Shown piece by piece: positions 9,700-22,220 of a stretch of 64,000 nt of DNA (position 1 is its first letter; the number at the start of each line of letters is the position of its first letter). The DNA lies in NCBI GenBank assembly GCA_028023455.1, contig JAQFVV010012398.1:11643160-11707159 (forward strand). Reading direction: 5' to 3'. Source of the stretch: Epiperipatus broadwayi (lineage: Eukaryota; Onychophora; Udeonychophora; Euonychophora; Peripatidae). The notes beneath the pieces were generated by a model, which was given only the letters and a program-made list of their open reading frames with translations, had not been told where the DNA came from and ran no database searches. Both the position numbers and the translations under genes were made by a program.

Positions 9700-12340
9700 T
9701 ATATATTGAACTGGATTGATGTCCGATTCAAGGATTTTACTGCCAAAATTAAAAACTTAATTTTTTATCTAATGTTAAAAATTTTTTTATTATTATTTAA
9801 AAAGAGTACGTGTATTAAAACATCTACTCATTTATATTTAAAATAGATTGTTTTAATGTTTATAAAATTGTTTTTAAAATAGTTCTCTGATACCGCTTGT
9901 TTTATTTTTTAAAAAAAAATCAATTTGATTAAAAACAAGTTAGCTTGCTAATTACATTCCTGTTGCTTTTATATTAATCATTGTAAACTCATTCTAAAAG
10001 TGGAGATTTGATTTGTTTTCATTTCAATAATCCCTGGTTGAATTCTTAGATTAGATTGTGCTGGAGATTAATATTTGCCCTGCCTTAGGCATAGAATTCA
10101 ACAACAAGGCTAGTTTTCGTGGGAAAGCAAGTGGAGGTATAAATAACACCAAAAATTTCATGGATTAGTTTATTCTATTCTATCCTAGAGAGATTGAGTA
10201 AGTCAACACTCCATCAAAGTGATTCGTTCAGCTTCTTATTTCCAATATTCATTCGGATTAACTCTTCAATGTTTGTACCATTAGCAGTTTGGACATTTAA
10301 TCTTTAAAAGCAAAATTTGCTGTTACTAAAACAATTTTGCTTTCCCCAGGATGCCAAAATATACTGCTATACGTTTTATAACCAACAATATGTCATGCTA
10401 GTTTAACTCGAAAGACAGACCCACACCTGCCAACTCTCCATCAATCCTGCAATGAACACCTAAAATAAACAAGACCCCCACTGCCTCTACATTGCCACTA
10501 TCAAAGGACCTGAAAATGGACTAAAATAAATGTGCGCACTCTATGTGAACTGTGTTTTAACATAAGATCAAATTTTCTTTTATTCTTTCCAGGGTAAATT
10601 TCTTTTAATTAAATCTCCGCTCAATCTAAATATAAATCTATATTCATAAGCAATATTTAGCCTCATATTTAATATTTGCTATGTTTTCTTGTATTTTGTA
10701 GTGTGTCTTGGAATCTTAGTTCTAAGATTCCAAATTTGCTTTCAATTTTTGTTTATTGGAGAGTGACGAGTAAGTTTTTATATTTTTATGCCTAAAATTT
10801 TTTATAAATGCTTTAGCAGTCATGTATATTTTAAATACTTACCTGTAATTATTTTAGTAGCCCATAATTGATTTTAAATACTGTGTTTGCGCTTTTGCAA
10901 ACCACCAAAATCTTTTGGCTGGCGACTTTATTTTCCTAGTCTTCCACAGGTGGGGATTTCATGTCTTTGTTTCTTATATCTCTGAAAGCGGAAACTAGAA
11001 TTGTTTTTCTTTGTAATTTTATAAGTTACCAGCAAGAAGATAATATTTATCCTTTTGTAAATTACAGGTGAGAGAGACTTTCATTCTGCTAAAGCATTTA
11101 AAGCTTTAATATTTTAGTACTCATGTGTACTCTCTGATAGATTTATTTTGTATTTACGTGTAGCTTAAAATTTATCTGAGCATGTACTCAGAACCTGTGT
11201 CATAAATTTATTTTTTAATTATAATTATTTGTAATTTATTTTCTTTAATTGCTGAGGCAGACGTAACTGGTTTTCTAATTATTTGCTTGTCTCCTATTGA
11301 GACCTTTAATTAAGATTCTTAGAGTAGTTTTCGCCAATCATTTGGTTGGGGATTCGCCAGTTTTAATTGTTTGTTTTCCTTTCATTTTAAATCATATTTT
11401 TCAGTTGTTCTTGAGGTAAATCAATTATCTTTATTTTAACTGTAATACGTGCAGCTTCTACCGGCATATGACATTCGTGGTCCTGACACATTTTACGGGC
11501 CTCGAAAAGCTCGCTGGCGCTGGTTTCATTGATTTATTTTCAGAACGTATTGTTTAAATAACTGAATGGGAAAGCCAATGTTTGGGTGAATCCTCTGCTG
11601 GATGAAGTTTGCTTCCTCCCTTTTATAATTCGGTATTAGAAGATCAGTAGGTCTGCCAGAGCATTGCATTTAGTCTTTCTGGTACACACCTGAGCTTACC
11701 CTATTTCTTGTGTCGTAAACTTATACTTCACAATTTATTTTCTCTTAAATAAAATTTTTTGAATATGTTTAAACTTAATTTGGCTGATGTTTGTCTTGGT
11801 GCTTTTGTGTCTCAAATGTCTAAACAATTTTAAGATCTGTTATTTCTCCCTGAGTCTAGTCGGTGCAAACCATCATCTATTCTGATCACAGTAAATAAAT
11901 TTTCCAGATACGTAGTGATCTGGTGGCACCCTCTGTGTCAGAATAGATTCAGTGTCTGGTACAATATATTAAGTATTATGCATTTATTGATCTCAAATTG
12001 ACTACTTTATATTCTTTTGACAGTCAAGAGACTAATTTTATTTGGAAAATCCTGATTTTTTTTTTTTTTGTTTTTGCAAGCTATGATGTTTTCACATTTT
12101 TATGAAATTAAACAATTTTGGGTATGTGGCAATGTAGATTTTACCTCCCAATAGTCATAAGTATTTCAGTTCATTGTTCATATGTGGAAGTCTTCTAGTA
12201 TTTGTTTTTATTTTAATAATGCTGTAGTATATCTCTTGATGATTTTTATATTTCTGTGGCAGTTGCTTTATGACTTTCTGCTGGCTGTTACTGTACAAAT
12301 TATTTAGTACATTTTTGTAAGCATGACTGTGTATAAAATA
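9700..12340. other. Stretch without an identifiable gene; GC-richer block at 11.4-11.65 kb
   Basis: Mostly AT-rich with dense stops. About 11640-11400, read on the minus strand, gives two coding-like runs in neighbouring frames: EEANFIQQRIHPNIGFPIQL, then NETSASELFEARKMCQDHEC continuing to LPQEQLKNMI before a stop. The run is less AT-rich than its flanks. I do not recognise it; it may be an old gene or LTR-element fragment. The remainder shows nothing definable. Confidence 0.3.
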
Positions 12341-12361
12341 AAGTTTGCATAAAGATTATTC

Positions 12362-12447
12362 AATCAGTATAACATGAGTAACATTCATGGTTAACTGTTT
12401 ATTGAATCAGCATAACATAAGTAACATTCATGGTTAACTGTTTTCTG
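12362..12447. repeat. 43-bp tandem duplication
   Basis: Two adjacent copies of aatcag(t/c)ataacat(g/a)ag followed by taacattcatggttaactg, offset by 43 bp. Non-coding. Confidence 0.85.
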
Positions 12448-15400
12448 TGAGTATAATAATATTGTGAGATACATAAATAGTAGTAAAGAAGATAATCCAT
12501 CTGATCTGTAAGGGAAAGAAAGTGATAACCCATCAACTTTAAATAATGGTGGAAATTATGTTAACTGCTTTGTTTTTTTAGAACACTTCTTTAATTATTT
12601 TTTTTCGTAATTTTTGAAATAAAGTGTATTTATCTATATAAATGAAATAATTTCCAACTACTTTTATAAAACATTTAGTATTTTCTGATGTTGAACCTCA
12701 AGTATTGATGGCATCCTGAGTTGGTAGATCATAGAATTATTTTCAGATATGATGGTTAATTGTGATTAGTCAAAACTTAAAAGAGCTATAAAGAAATAAA
12801 GAGTTTAAGTTGAGTTTTGTTGTGACTACATGAAACAGTTTCTAATTCTATATGAATCACATCTTTCTCTAGTGCCTTTTAATATATATATATATATATA
12901 TTATGACCTCTCCTTCGTGTAGCTCCACTACACTCAAAAATAAATAATATAGTATAGTGAAAGTCGCCTCCCCGGGTTCTAGCTCTAACAATTAATGAGA
13001 TATTTATTTAAATGCTTTGCTAGCTCAGGTTTCTTAAAAAATTAACTTAGGTTCTGTTTTAGATTAACTCAAATAACTATTCTATAATTCATGAGATTAG
13101 AAGTGGAAATGAAGTGACAAAGTAGATTGCATTGAGATAATATCCCATAGGATACCACCTCAATGGCATAAGAACACTATCCCCCCTTTTACTACTATTA
13201 CATATAATAACTACATAGTATTCTTATGACTTCTGCAACTTCTAATCACTAAACTCATTTAACAACTAAAGTATTAATCTTTTATCTATCATAACAATAA
13301 TAGTAATTATCTAGCTCAGATAAAATAATCTCAGGTTCTTAAATTTATTCAATGTTAAATTAAAATAAAGTAGCAAAATATGATAAGGGATTTTGTGTCA
13401 TAATTTACTACTCTGAAATTAGACCAATAATAAAATAATAAGAATAATAATCACAATCTTCATTGTTTAATCTAACTAGTACTGCTTTTCTTTTATCGCA
13501 AATTTATAACCATAATAAATTAATTAATCACTCAATATCCTCCCTTTGTTTATCTTTTTCCTTACGTAATAAAATAATTGGTAAGTGGCAGTGTTTAGAT
13601 AATCTGATAAATGAAGTAAGTGGCAACTAATAGCATATAATTTAGCAAATTACTATAATAATGGATTTATGACCAATAATGTAATGCAATTTCATAATTA
13701 TTCAATTACAAAATACCAACAAACATTTAAGATTAAATATACTTCTTTATTTATATTTTGTGCAAACAATTATATACTTTAATTTAATGACTGTAAACAT
13801 ACCCTATGAATCCATGCAATGATGTAGAGAAAACAAAACTCAGACACAAGTTTTAATAACAAATTTTAGAATTTTATTAACAACAATCAAAATTAAGATA
13901 AACAAACAAATCTATTTACATTTATTTACAACGGATATCCTCCTTTGCTCACATGACAAATGCTAAATTCTACAAATTTATCTTTCGTTATCTTTAGTTA
14001 ACTCATTGTACATTAAGAAGTTATTTATTTATTTACTTTAGGTTTATCACAGCTTTTATCTTTAACTCGTTATGGGTAACAACATTCTTTACCTTTTAAA
14101 TATATTAAATTCACTGTATTTATAATTATTTTATGGATAAATATTTATAACATCACACTTTATAATCCATACGGTTTTAAAAAAAGAAAAATTACATTTC
14201 TTGTAACTTTAAACAAGTTATACAGCATATTATTAAATACTATGATTAACTTTAATGTTTGCTCTCCCATGCTCATATAAATTATAATGCGTTCTTGCAT
14301 AAGCCATACTCCTGTATAATATTATAATGTGTTTAACTATCACCCTATTATAATTTTCACATATATTATAATTATCGAGTGTTATAGTATTTTTCAAATA
14401 TGCAATACATATTTTTTTAAAATTATAATTAATAATAAAAAGAGCGTGAAACTATGTTTAATATTTTGTATATTCTCATTTGATATACTTTTACAAAAAT
14501 TATAGTTTATTTCTTAAAAATTAGAAGAAAATATTTCTATAACTCCTTCCATTATTTAGGATATCTGTATCTTTCTTTCAATGGTTATAATCTATTCTTA
14601 ATTACTCTTAACTATTCTTATTCCAAGTAAAATCATAACATACTTTCTAAAATATCTATTGTTCCCTTCAATAAACTTATCATACGATGTAGTAGCACGA
14701 AATACAGATTAAGATAGCGAAAAGATGTATAGGATATTGGGAAGAAAGATGGATAACTTGTCTTCAATATACTTAAAGAATGCATGGAACAGTGTGAACA
14801 GGTTTGACATCTATTGTCTATTAACCCTTAAGATAAGAAAATGATGTGGCAGCTATTTATTCAGCTTTACCAACCATCAAGTACAACTCACGCGAAATAT
14901 AAGATAGCACTGTCCAAGACAACATGTGTATCAGTCGTAGGGCTACGTTAACTACGCTGATTATCACCTATAAACGAAATGTGGATCAGCCATAGGGCTA
15001 TGTTAACTATGCTGATTCTCACACAAAAACTACTTATTTCCATTCCCTGTATCATCCTAGCTTTTAATACATCATCTTGGTTTCCAAATCACCCCTGTAC
15101 TCCCAAGTCACTACCCAAATTATCTCTCTAGATTTTCACTATATCAAACATCGATAAATACAAACAACTTTTAAAAAACAACAAACAAGATTCGCGAATA
15201 TGAAAATCATTTCTCTATTCCTTAAGAATAATTTATCTCGCTTTATAACACTGTATGTTCATTACCTACATTTTTGTTAAAACAATATTCAAACATCCCA
15301 ATAGGAAAAACCAATAGAAAATGTAATATAATCCTCGGTTATATTAAATTATTACTCTTAACACATAAAGTGATTATCGTATGCATATTTTTAAAAAATC

Positions 15401-15950
15401 TAATCACATCTCAAAATGTTTCAATGTGTTGTTTTAAATGCGTTTTACAATAACAATAATAAAAAAAAACTTTTGTACTACATTCATTCAATTTTCAGCT
15501 GATCTAAATAAATAAAAACATACATTATATCATCAATAATTATAAATATTACCAAACACAATCTTTATCTTCTTATCTGGATTTGTAGTAGGCTTCTTCC
15601 TCCTTCGAGCATCGCACATATAAATTTTCACATACATACAATTTTATTTGAACATTCCAAATCAAAAAACATTATTTTATATAATGTTATATTGCAAATT
15701 AATGTATTTGTTTCCCTATTGCTATCTAAACTCAATGTTTAACTTAGATTAATAAAGAAAATAATTTAAACCATAATCACATATTTTTCTGGCGGTAAAT
15801 CTTGGTTAGTCCCCTAATATTTATTATTTCTTCTTTGTCCGAATGTTCTCCTTTCTGATTATTAAAGTTTTAAAATAAATTAGTTCATTTAGTTAACTGT
15901 TTAGACGATCTTTAGTTTCAAGGTTTAATTCAAAATTATTAAAAATATTT
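12448..15950. other. AT-rich stretch without a recognisable gene
   Basis: No frame is open beyond chance. It holds an (AT)n tract at about 12883-12901, a small GC-richer patch at about 12960-12995 (cgcctccccgggttctagct), a C-rich patch at 13183, and the 55-bp tandem duplication at 14931-15022. No terminal repeats or exons were found. Confidence 0.5.
14931..15022. repeat. 55-bp tandem duplication
   Basis: tcagtcgtagggctacgtta at 14931 and tcagccatagggctatgtta at 14986 begin two copies that differ by C/T-type changes at several sites. This pattern is compatible with CpG decay. Each unit also contains a short hairpin-like tract. Confidence 0.8.
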
Positions 15951-17340
15951 ATTTAGTTATCCCACGAAGTTTTGAATGTTGGGCGAATATTACCTCGGCA
16001 CGTTGATGCATCTTTATTTCTATCAGAACTACAAATATTTATATCATTACGGTACCAAATTGCGTTTTTCCATGGATCCAATATTTTATATTTATTTCTC
16101 TGTAAACTATTTTCTTTTTCTTCTTCTTCAGGCAAGTAATTTCCTTGGTAATTTTACTTTTATTCATTATTATTTTATATACGACATTTTGGATCTTTAA
16201 CTATTTCTAGGGTAATTGCTCAGGTCATCTTAAAGAAAGTAATTCATAAAAATCTTTTTGTCCATTTATTTTTACATGAATGATATTTATTTTTATTTTT
16301 CATTCTATTCATTAACTCTGCGCATAATGTCCTTCCATCAATTTTACACGCACTAAAGCAGTTTTCGTAGTAATACGCTATACAAACTATATCAATGAAC
16401 AACGTTAACATTTTTGAAATATTACAAAATTTATAACTTGGTTTTAAGAATCCATCCATTTTTTTATTGAAAATTCAGATTATATTTTAATAGAATCCAC
16501 TGGCAGGTAACTGTGGAGTTAGTGAAACATTATTATGAGAACTTTTTTAAAATTTTATTCTTAGATTCGCTTCGAAAGATTTTAAAATGTTAGTTATTTT
16601 CTTTCAAAGATATTTATTAAAAATTCCAATAAAATTGACTAATAATTGAAAAAAGAAAGAAATTTTAAAGAGCTTAAAATTTTACCTCTGCTCTGGAGTC
16701 AACACATTTTTGTTCTCCCAGTTTATACAATTAATTGGCGCATTTTCTCTTGTCTGCCAAAATCTATCTTTTCATTGGTCACTCCCTACTTTGGTTTGTA
16801 AACATTTTCTAAAGTTTTAAATGATGACGTAATAGACTTAAATATTAACCTATTATTATTTTTAAATTAATTATTATCTATTACAATTTAATTACTTCTA
16901 AATAATTTTGAAACAATAATTAATAAAATGTACAATCTTATCTTTTTATTATAATGTGTGACGATTCCATCCAGCTCTATAATATACTGTTTTAAATATT
17001 TTAGTTATCATTATTAATTTAAACTGGTGCTTATACATAAAATATTCCAGACAGTCACGTATACATTTCCGGTGTTTAGTCTGGTTTTATCTGTCTTAAT
17101 AAATTTGCTACTTATATTATTTTAAAATGATTATATAAAATTTTGAAAAATAATTTAGAAAAATATAGAACTAGATGCAATCCTCACCACCACAATACTT
17201 ATTATTAAATATATTATATTAACCCTTTATTGCTTAACTATAGTTTATAATTTTAAATACTATATAATATTAATTTTAAAATTTTTTAGTAATTGACCAT
17301 TTATAATCATCATTGACCTATAGAAAAGGGCACAATATAT
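15951..17340. other. Stretch without a definable gene
   Basis: The minus strand carries two modest open runs (16459-16244, about 71 codons, and 16135-15953, about 60 codons, with EEEEKENS and DPWKNAIWYRNDINIC). Neither has a recognisable motif. About 16690-16800 is GC-richer, with a CCAAT motif on the minus strand and a possible donor (AGCAGAG|GTAAAA). This could be an old promoter and non-coding first exon, but support is thin. Confidence 0.25.
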
Positions 17341-17374
17341 ATATATATAACTTAAATATATTCCAAACAATAAT

Positions 17375-17760
17375 ATGATTGACTATAAATTGTTTATTAA
17401 ATCTATTGAAACCAAAGGGTATATTTCATATTTATCTAAAGTGCCACGTAATTATAAAATGGCTAGTTTTAGGTCTTTTTTACATAGAAATAATATTTTG
17501 TGTAAATATGCATGTGATAAAAAGAAAAATATTGAAAATTATGTAAATGAATTATTAAGTGTAGGTTATAATATAAAAGAAATTTATTAAGTGGTTTGTC
17601 AATTTAGTAAGAAAATTAATAGAAATACTGGTGATGAAGAAATTGAGAGTAAGAAGTGGATTTCTTTGCCTTTTTGTAATAATAATCAAGTAAAATTTAT
17701 GAAAAAGTTTATAATAGTATATATAATGTTTCATTTTATGGATCAGGTAATTTAAATAGA
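17375..17760 (+). pseudogene. PLE reverse transcriptase C-terminal (thumb) region
   Basis: Open for 71 codons from 17375. It includes YISYLSKVPRNYKMASFRSF, then LHRNNILCKYACDKKKNIEN and LLSVGYNIKEIY. Past a single stop the same frame continues VVCQFSKKINRNTGDEEIES, KKWISLPFCNNNQVKFMKKF. The pattern (R-S-F-L-H-R-x-N-I-L-C, then an amphipathic helix with 'GY', then a strand with 'LPF') matches the end of PLE RTs, which have 'LL.RA..IC' and 'LPY..' at these places. The YVDD region is missing upstream. Weaker similarity cannot be excluded without a search. Confidence 0.6.
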
Positions 17761-17817
17761 ATGGTTAATAATTCAAAAGATAAGTTGGAAAAAAATAACG
17801 TAATATAATTTATAGAA

Positions 17818-18161
17818 TTTTTTGTGGGTGTAACTTATCATACGTAGGGGGATCTAGATGTAATATGGAGAAAAGAATTAAAGAACATAAAGTGTTGTAT
17901 AAAAGAGTTTTGAAAAATGTACAGATATGTAATGATAATAATAATGAAGTCAAGTTATATACTGAATCTGTTTTTTATGATCATGATAGGAATTGTAATT
18001 TTAAATTTAATTTTGATATAAATAAAATAAAAATTTTAGGCCAAGAGAGAGATAATGAAAAAAGAAAAATTAAAGAGGCAGTTTTTATTAGTAGGTATAA
18101 AAATACGATAATAAACAGACAGTCAGCAAATATTAGGATTAATGAATTGTGGGATATTTAA
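17818..18161 (+). pseudogene. PLE GIY-YIG endonuclease domain
   Basis: At 17822 the reading CGCNLSYVGGSRCNMEKRIK matches the PLE form of the GIY-YIG core (C-x-C-x3-YVG-x-T-x7-R-I-x-EH). Here the Thr is Ser/Arg-shifted, but Tyr, Gly, Arg and the following EHK are kept. The Met at 17865 opens 98 codons: EHKVLYKRVLKNVQI, an Asn-rich patch, ESVFYDHDRNCNFKFNFD, KIKILGQERDNEKRKIKEAV and a C-terminal helix ending NELWDI. The order and spacing suit a full-length domain. Two stops between 17590 and 17820 separate it from the RT part. Confidence 0.65.
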
Positions 18162-18311
18162 ATCGACATGTGTTTTCAGTTGGGAATAGATGATTCCATT
18201 TTGAAAGATGAGTTGAAAATGATTATGAATATAATCGAAAATATTTCTTTATGAGTTTTTATTTATATTATATTATAAATTGTTTACCATTGTTTGGAAT
18301 ATATTTAAGTT

Positions 18312-20610
18312 TCGTTATTGTATTATTAATATTAGTAGACATTTATTTTGTTTTATATATATATATGTGTCTATATATATGATGTTCGTTCTTCAATGAC
18401 TAAATATTTTTAATGGGGCATCAGTGTTTTTTTAGTCTCTTTTTTTTTAATGAAAGTCACTTATATTAGAATAGAACTCACTTATCGGTCTGCATTATGG
18501 TAATCATATTCTGTTCAAGCAACAATAATTTCACCTTTTCATTTCATGCATGCTAATTCTGAAGAGTTGATATTTTGATATTTATGTAAATCCATATGTG
18601 TATATATTATAACGGTCGGGGTGTAATGTATAGTCCTTCCATATCTGCCATACAAGAGTGCCACCAGGCCATTCGAACCTGGAAAATTTATATAGTAGGC
18701 AGATACTTAAGATCCAATTTTATTTTATTATAGACTATTAGCCCCAATCACTAGCTCGCAAAGCAGCAGAGATAATGTATACTTTATTTTTAAAGAAAAT
18801 TTAGATAATAAAAATTAAGAATAAGTCACTGCCAGATTAACAATACACAGAAACATTTATTTTGCACATATATAAAATTTAGAATTATTTACTTTAGAAT
18901 TTTATTTACATTTTAACTTTTTATTTTAAAAGTTCGCACAGATGAATTATTAATATCTTATTAGAGTGTCAAATATGGATAGACTACATAGATTGCACTC
19001 GAAAAAGAAAATATTCTATATCCATTATTTAACCCTTGGCCAAAAGTTCGCAGTCAAACTAACACCAATCTATCTGATATATCGATGTATTCAAGGCAAC
19101 ATGAATATGACAACACAATACCATACTGTCAGGAATGCACATCTGAATAGCATAGTTATAGAGAAGAAATTGTCTCTCATCTGGTACAGGAATGTTACAT
19201 CTGTCTGGTGAGAAGGACAATAAGATAAATAAATAGAAAACTCCATAGGAAGGGATTGCGGTCTTTTTTGCCAACTTACTATCCCATTCCATAGGCTAAA
19301 GGGGTATTCCAAGGAGCAGGGATTATGTCTGTTTCCAATGGTCGATAAGAATGGGATTACTTTTCCCAAGTGCAGCGTAAGAGTGATCCTGCACATAGCG
19401 GATCTTCATGCTACATTTACTAATTACACCAATACATCCAATCCATTGACCCAATTTAAATGTGAAACAAATAACCTAAGATTTAACCTCCCTTAAACTA
19501 ACATAACTTTACGAGTCTATGCAGCCATTCATGCCCGACTTAAATTTAACATGATTTAATTAAAAATTTTAGCTTAACAGAAAAAAAAACATAATAAACA
19601 CTTAAAAGAACGGAAAAAATAAATTAATGGAAATGATTTTAAAAAAAATACATCCAATAAAAATAATTATTAATAAATGATTTAGTTGGTCAAATAGGAA
19701 TTTATATTTCTAATAAATACTAGAAAAATTTTATAGTTACAGTTCATTAGTTAGACTTCTTACGATTTTCAAAGAAAAAGTCCATACTTTCTAGTTGCTT
19801 AATTTGGATCCAGTGTTAATTTCCATGTTGTCCTGAGGAGATCGGTATTCCGTTAGCCATTGGTTCTTTATTGTAGCTGGTATAGTTTTTTGCAGGATTT
19901 GATTGCTGGGCCCTGATGTCCTGGAGTCCGCAATATAGGAAAACGATATTTTATTTCTTCTTTTGGAAAAACTGAAGGGATTGAAAGTGTGTCTTTTCAA
20001 TCGTTTTTTCAATCCCTTCAACTCTCCCTGCACTAACACATATAACACATCTATATTATTTTATTTCTAATCTTTTCATTTTTATATTAGAATCTCTGAT
20101 TGACTGGATATGATATCATGATGATGATGATCCTTTCGCTGAGATCCATTTCCTTAGGGATGTTTTATTGGCTATTCTTTTCCTATTGTTTCTTCTTCTA
20201 TCTGACCTTTAATTATAAATTTTGAGATGCCCAAAGGCTAGTTCACTTTGACTAATTAAAATAATCATTTCCATTTTACACAATAGCATTAATTATATAT
20301 ATATTTATCTTTATATCTTTAAGTTTTTTTTTCTTAAAATTTAGTTTTAAAACTTTTTCTTTTTTTAATAAAGTTTTCTTTTAATAATTTTTCCATCTGT
20401 GTGATTTTATATATATATGAGTTTAGATGACTTTTAATTTTCAATTTTTAATTTTTAAAAAGAAATTTTTATTTGTGAACTTTTTATTTTTAATTTCTAA
20501 TTTTATTTATTAGAATGTAACAGTATGTGTGCCCGTTACAATATGTAAGGTTTAATTATTCAGCACCAAATAATATGAAATACAAGAAGAGTTCTAAACT
20601 AACTTCAATG
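18312..20610. other. Stretch with possible SINE debris and an open minus-strand run
   Basis: About 18700-18610 (minus) holds a B-box-like ccaggttcgaatggcctgg within GC-richer sequence ending in an AT tail, compatible with old tRNA-derived SINE debris. About 19000-19430 is GC-richer, with open runs on both strands (up to 101 codons at 19396-19091, minus) but no motif I recognise. At 20048-19791 (minus) 85 codons are open (LKGLKKRLKRHTFNPFSFSK ...). They include a 13-bp inverted repeat, gaagggattgaaa and its complement about 20 bp apart. No function assigned. Confidence 0.3.
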
Positions 20611-20618
20611 CGCTAAAG
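20611..20618. repeat. hAT target-site duplication, left
   Basis: cgctaaag immediately outside the left terminal repeat, identical to 22213-22220. Confidence 0.92.
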
Positions 20619-22212
20619 CAGTGTTTCCCAACCTGTGGTACACGTACCACTGGTGGTACACGAGTTTCTGGTTGGTGGTACACGAAAAATAATCAATAAT
20701 GGCGGACATAAAAAAAAAATTAAATCATAAAAATATCATAGAAACATTTTTTTTCTATAATTCATAAAAATTATTTTAATTAATAATATTATACAGTAAA
20801 GTTGTTAATACGTACAGTCAATAACGATCTTTAATGTTAATGATAAAATTGAAAGTATGATTAAGAAATTAGATTTTTGGAAACAGTAATATATATAAGT
20901 ATTGAAAACAATCAACTGGAAGTATTCAAAACTCTACATATTTTTTTGTTTGAAAATAAGGTTCGTCTGTCTCAAGATAAACGAGAAAATATAATAGCAC
21001 ATTTAGCAGGATTAAAATAGTCTTTCATGGAATATTTTCCAAAACCCGAAAACACAAATGATAATTGGATTTCAAACCCCTTCTATGCAGAAAATTTAGA
21101 AAAAGCTACATCATTATCAATAAAGGATAAAGAAAATTTAATAGAATTATCATGTGACAGAACTTTACAAGTAGAATTCAAACGACACAATCTAATTAAT
21201 TTTTGTTTAAACATTAAAGAATATGAACAACTTTCTGAGGAAGCTCTTAAATTATTATTACCGTTTATTAGTACGGAATTAGTAGGAAGAGCTTTTTGTT
21301 CATATATTTTTTTAAAAAATAAGTATCGAAACAGATTGAAAGCAGCTATGGACTTAAGGGTATACATCGCATCTTTTGAATCAAATTTCAAAAAATTATG
21401 TTGTTCGAAACAAACACAAAGATCTCATTAAATTTATTTTATAAAAATATTTGATTATGATTGTGTTTTTATTAAAACCATTTATTACTAAACGAAATAT
21501 GACAAAATAGTAGATAAATAATGAGTTGGATCAAGGCAAATCAATCTAAATTATTTAATTTGAAAGAATGTATCAGAAAAGGATCATATCCAGAAATTAG
21601 ACTCTCATTAATTCTTTGATCATCTATTGTGGATTACTAGATGTAAGCTAGTTTTAATCATCAAAATTTTAATCCTATTAACTTCATGCTGAACAATATA
21701 AAGAAAACAAGAACAATAGATAGCCTGATAACCCCTGAGGTTATTTTTACCATGACTTGGGACATGCTGGATTTATCCTCTCCATGGCCTAACCAATAGC
21801 AAGATGCTCCAAAAAAGAGAAAACAGACTCAAATTCGGGAAAACCAAATGAAAGAATGAGAAAGCACTTTGAACAAAATATGTTCCAAATAACCTTTAAT
21901 GTAATCTTTAATAAATTATTTTGGAAAAAATATGAAACTTTGAACAACACATACATATAAATATGTTACAGTGAGTTTCTAATTTCAGTGAGTTTATAAT
22001 CTGGCGTGACGTTTAGGTGTGTTTCAATGTAATTTGTCTCATTATGAGATGTGAATACATACATGGTCACCCTATAATATTTATAATGCAAATAAAATAA
22101 CACACTCGCAATAACAAATTTCACGAAATACAATCAGTTTTACGAAGTGGTACAGTTTAGTGTGATGTACTACCAAGGGGTAACGCGAGCCAAAAAAGGT
22201 TGGGAAACGCTG
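20619..22212 (+). mobile_element. hAT DNA transposon, 1594 bp, internally deleted
   Basis: The ends are CAGTGTTTCCCAACC on the left and GGTTGGGAAACGCTG on the right, inverted with 14/15 identity. Both are flanked by the identical 8-bp CGCTAAAG (20611-20618 and 22213-22220), the hallmark target-site duplication of hAT transposons. Subterminal sequence repeats a 'ggtacac' motif several times (20636-20684), likely transposase-binding-like sequence. The interior keeps only the C-terminal part of a transposase gene. A full hAT gene would need about 1.5-2 kb more, so the copy is a deletion derivative. The intact ends and target duplications indicate it is younger than most repeats here. Confidence 0.93.
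20841..21431 (+). pseudogene. hAT transposase C-terminus (ZBED5-like), one in-frame stop
   Basis: The Met at 21027 opens 134 codons to 21431. The same frame continues upstream through a TAG at 21018-21020 into SQDKRENIIAHLAGLK and NQLEVFKTLHIFLFENKVRL. Recognisable hAT blocks follow: MEYFPKPENTNDNWISNPF (the 'FP.....WI.NPF' motif), ENLIELSCDRTLQVEFKR, EALKLLLPFISTELVGRAF and KNKYRNRLKAAMDLRVYIAS, with C-terminal KQTQRSH, as in ZBED5-type proteins. This is the C-terminal dimerisation region with the last part of the RNase H-like fold. The N-terminal BED finger and the first catalytic acids are deleted. FISTELVGRAF departs from the usual FPTTYLCESGF. Confidence 0.88.
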
Positions 22213-22220
22213 CGCTAAAG
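22213..22220. repeat. hAT target-site duplication, right
   Basis: cgctaaag immediately outside the right terminal repeat, identical to 20611-20618. Confidence 0.92.

Larger units (their letters stand above)
17349..18311 (+). mobile_element. Penelope-like element fragment between perfect 23-bp inverted repeats
   Basis: The fragment carries RT thumb and GIY-YIG coding. It lies between AACTTAAATATATTCCAAAC+AAT at 17349-17371 and its exact reverse complement at 18289-18311. All 23 bases match, which is striking given the decay of the coding part. The coding segment is similar in kind to the 7.4-9.7 kb PLEs but not an obvious copy of them. The inverted repeats may be terminal structures of the element or the arms of a larger hairpin. 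No target-site duplication is seen outside them. Confidence 0.75.

Noticed and set aside
16690-16800. Minus-strand promoter with CCAAT and a 5' non-coding exon
   Set aside because: There is only a single CCAAT and a weak donor (AG|GTAAAA), with no coding exon placed downstream. Kept only as a remark.
18966-19396. Open frames of 77-101 codons on both strands
   Set aside because: Neither strand shows a domain, splice borders or a repeat relationship. Coding cannot be claimed.
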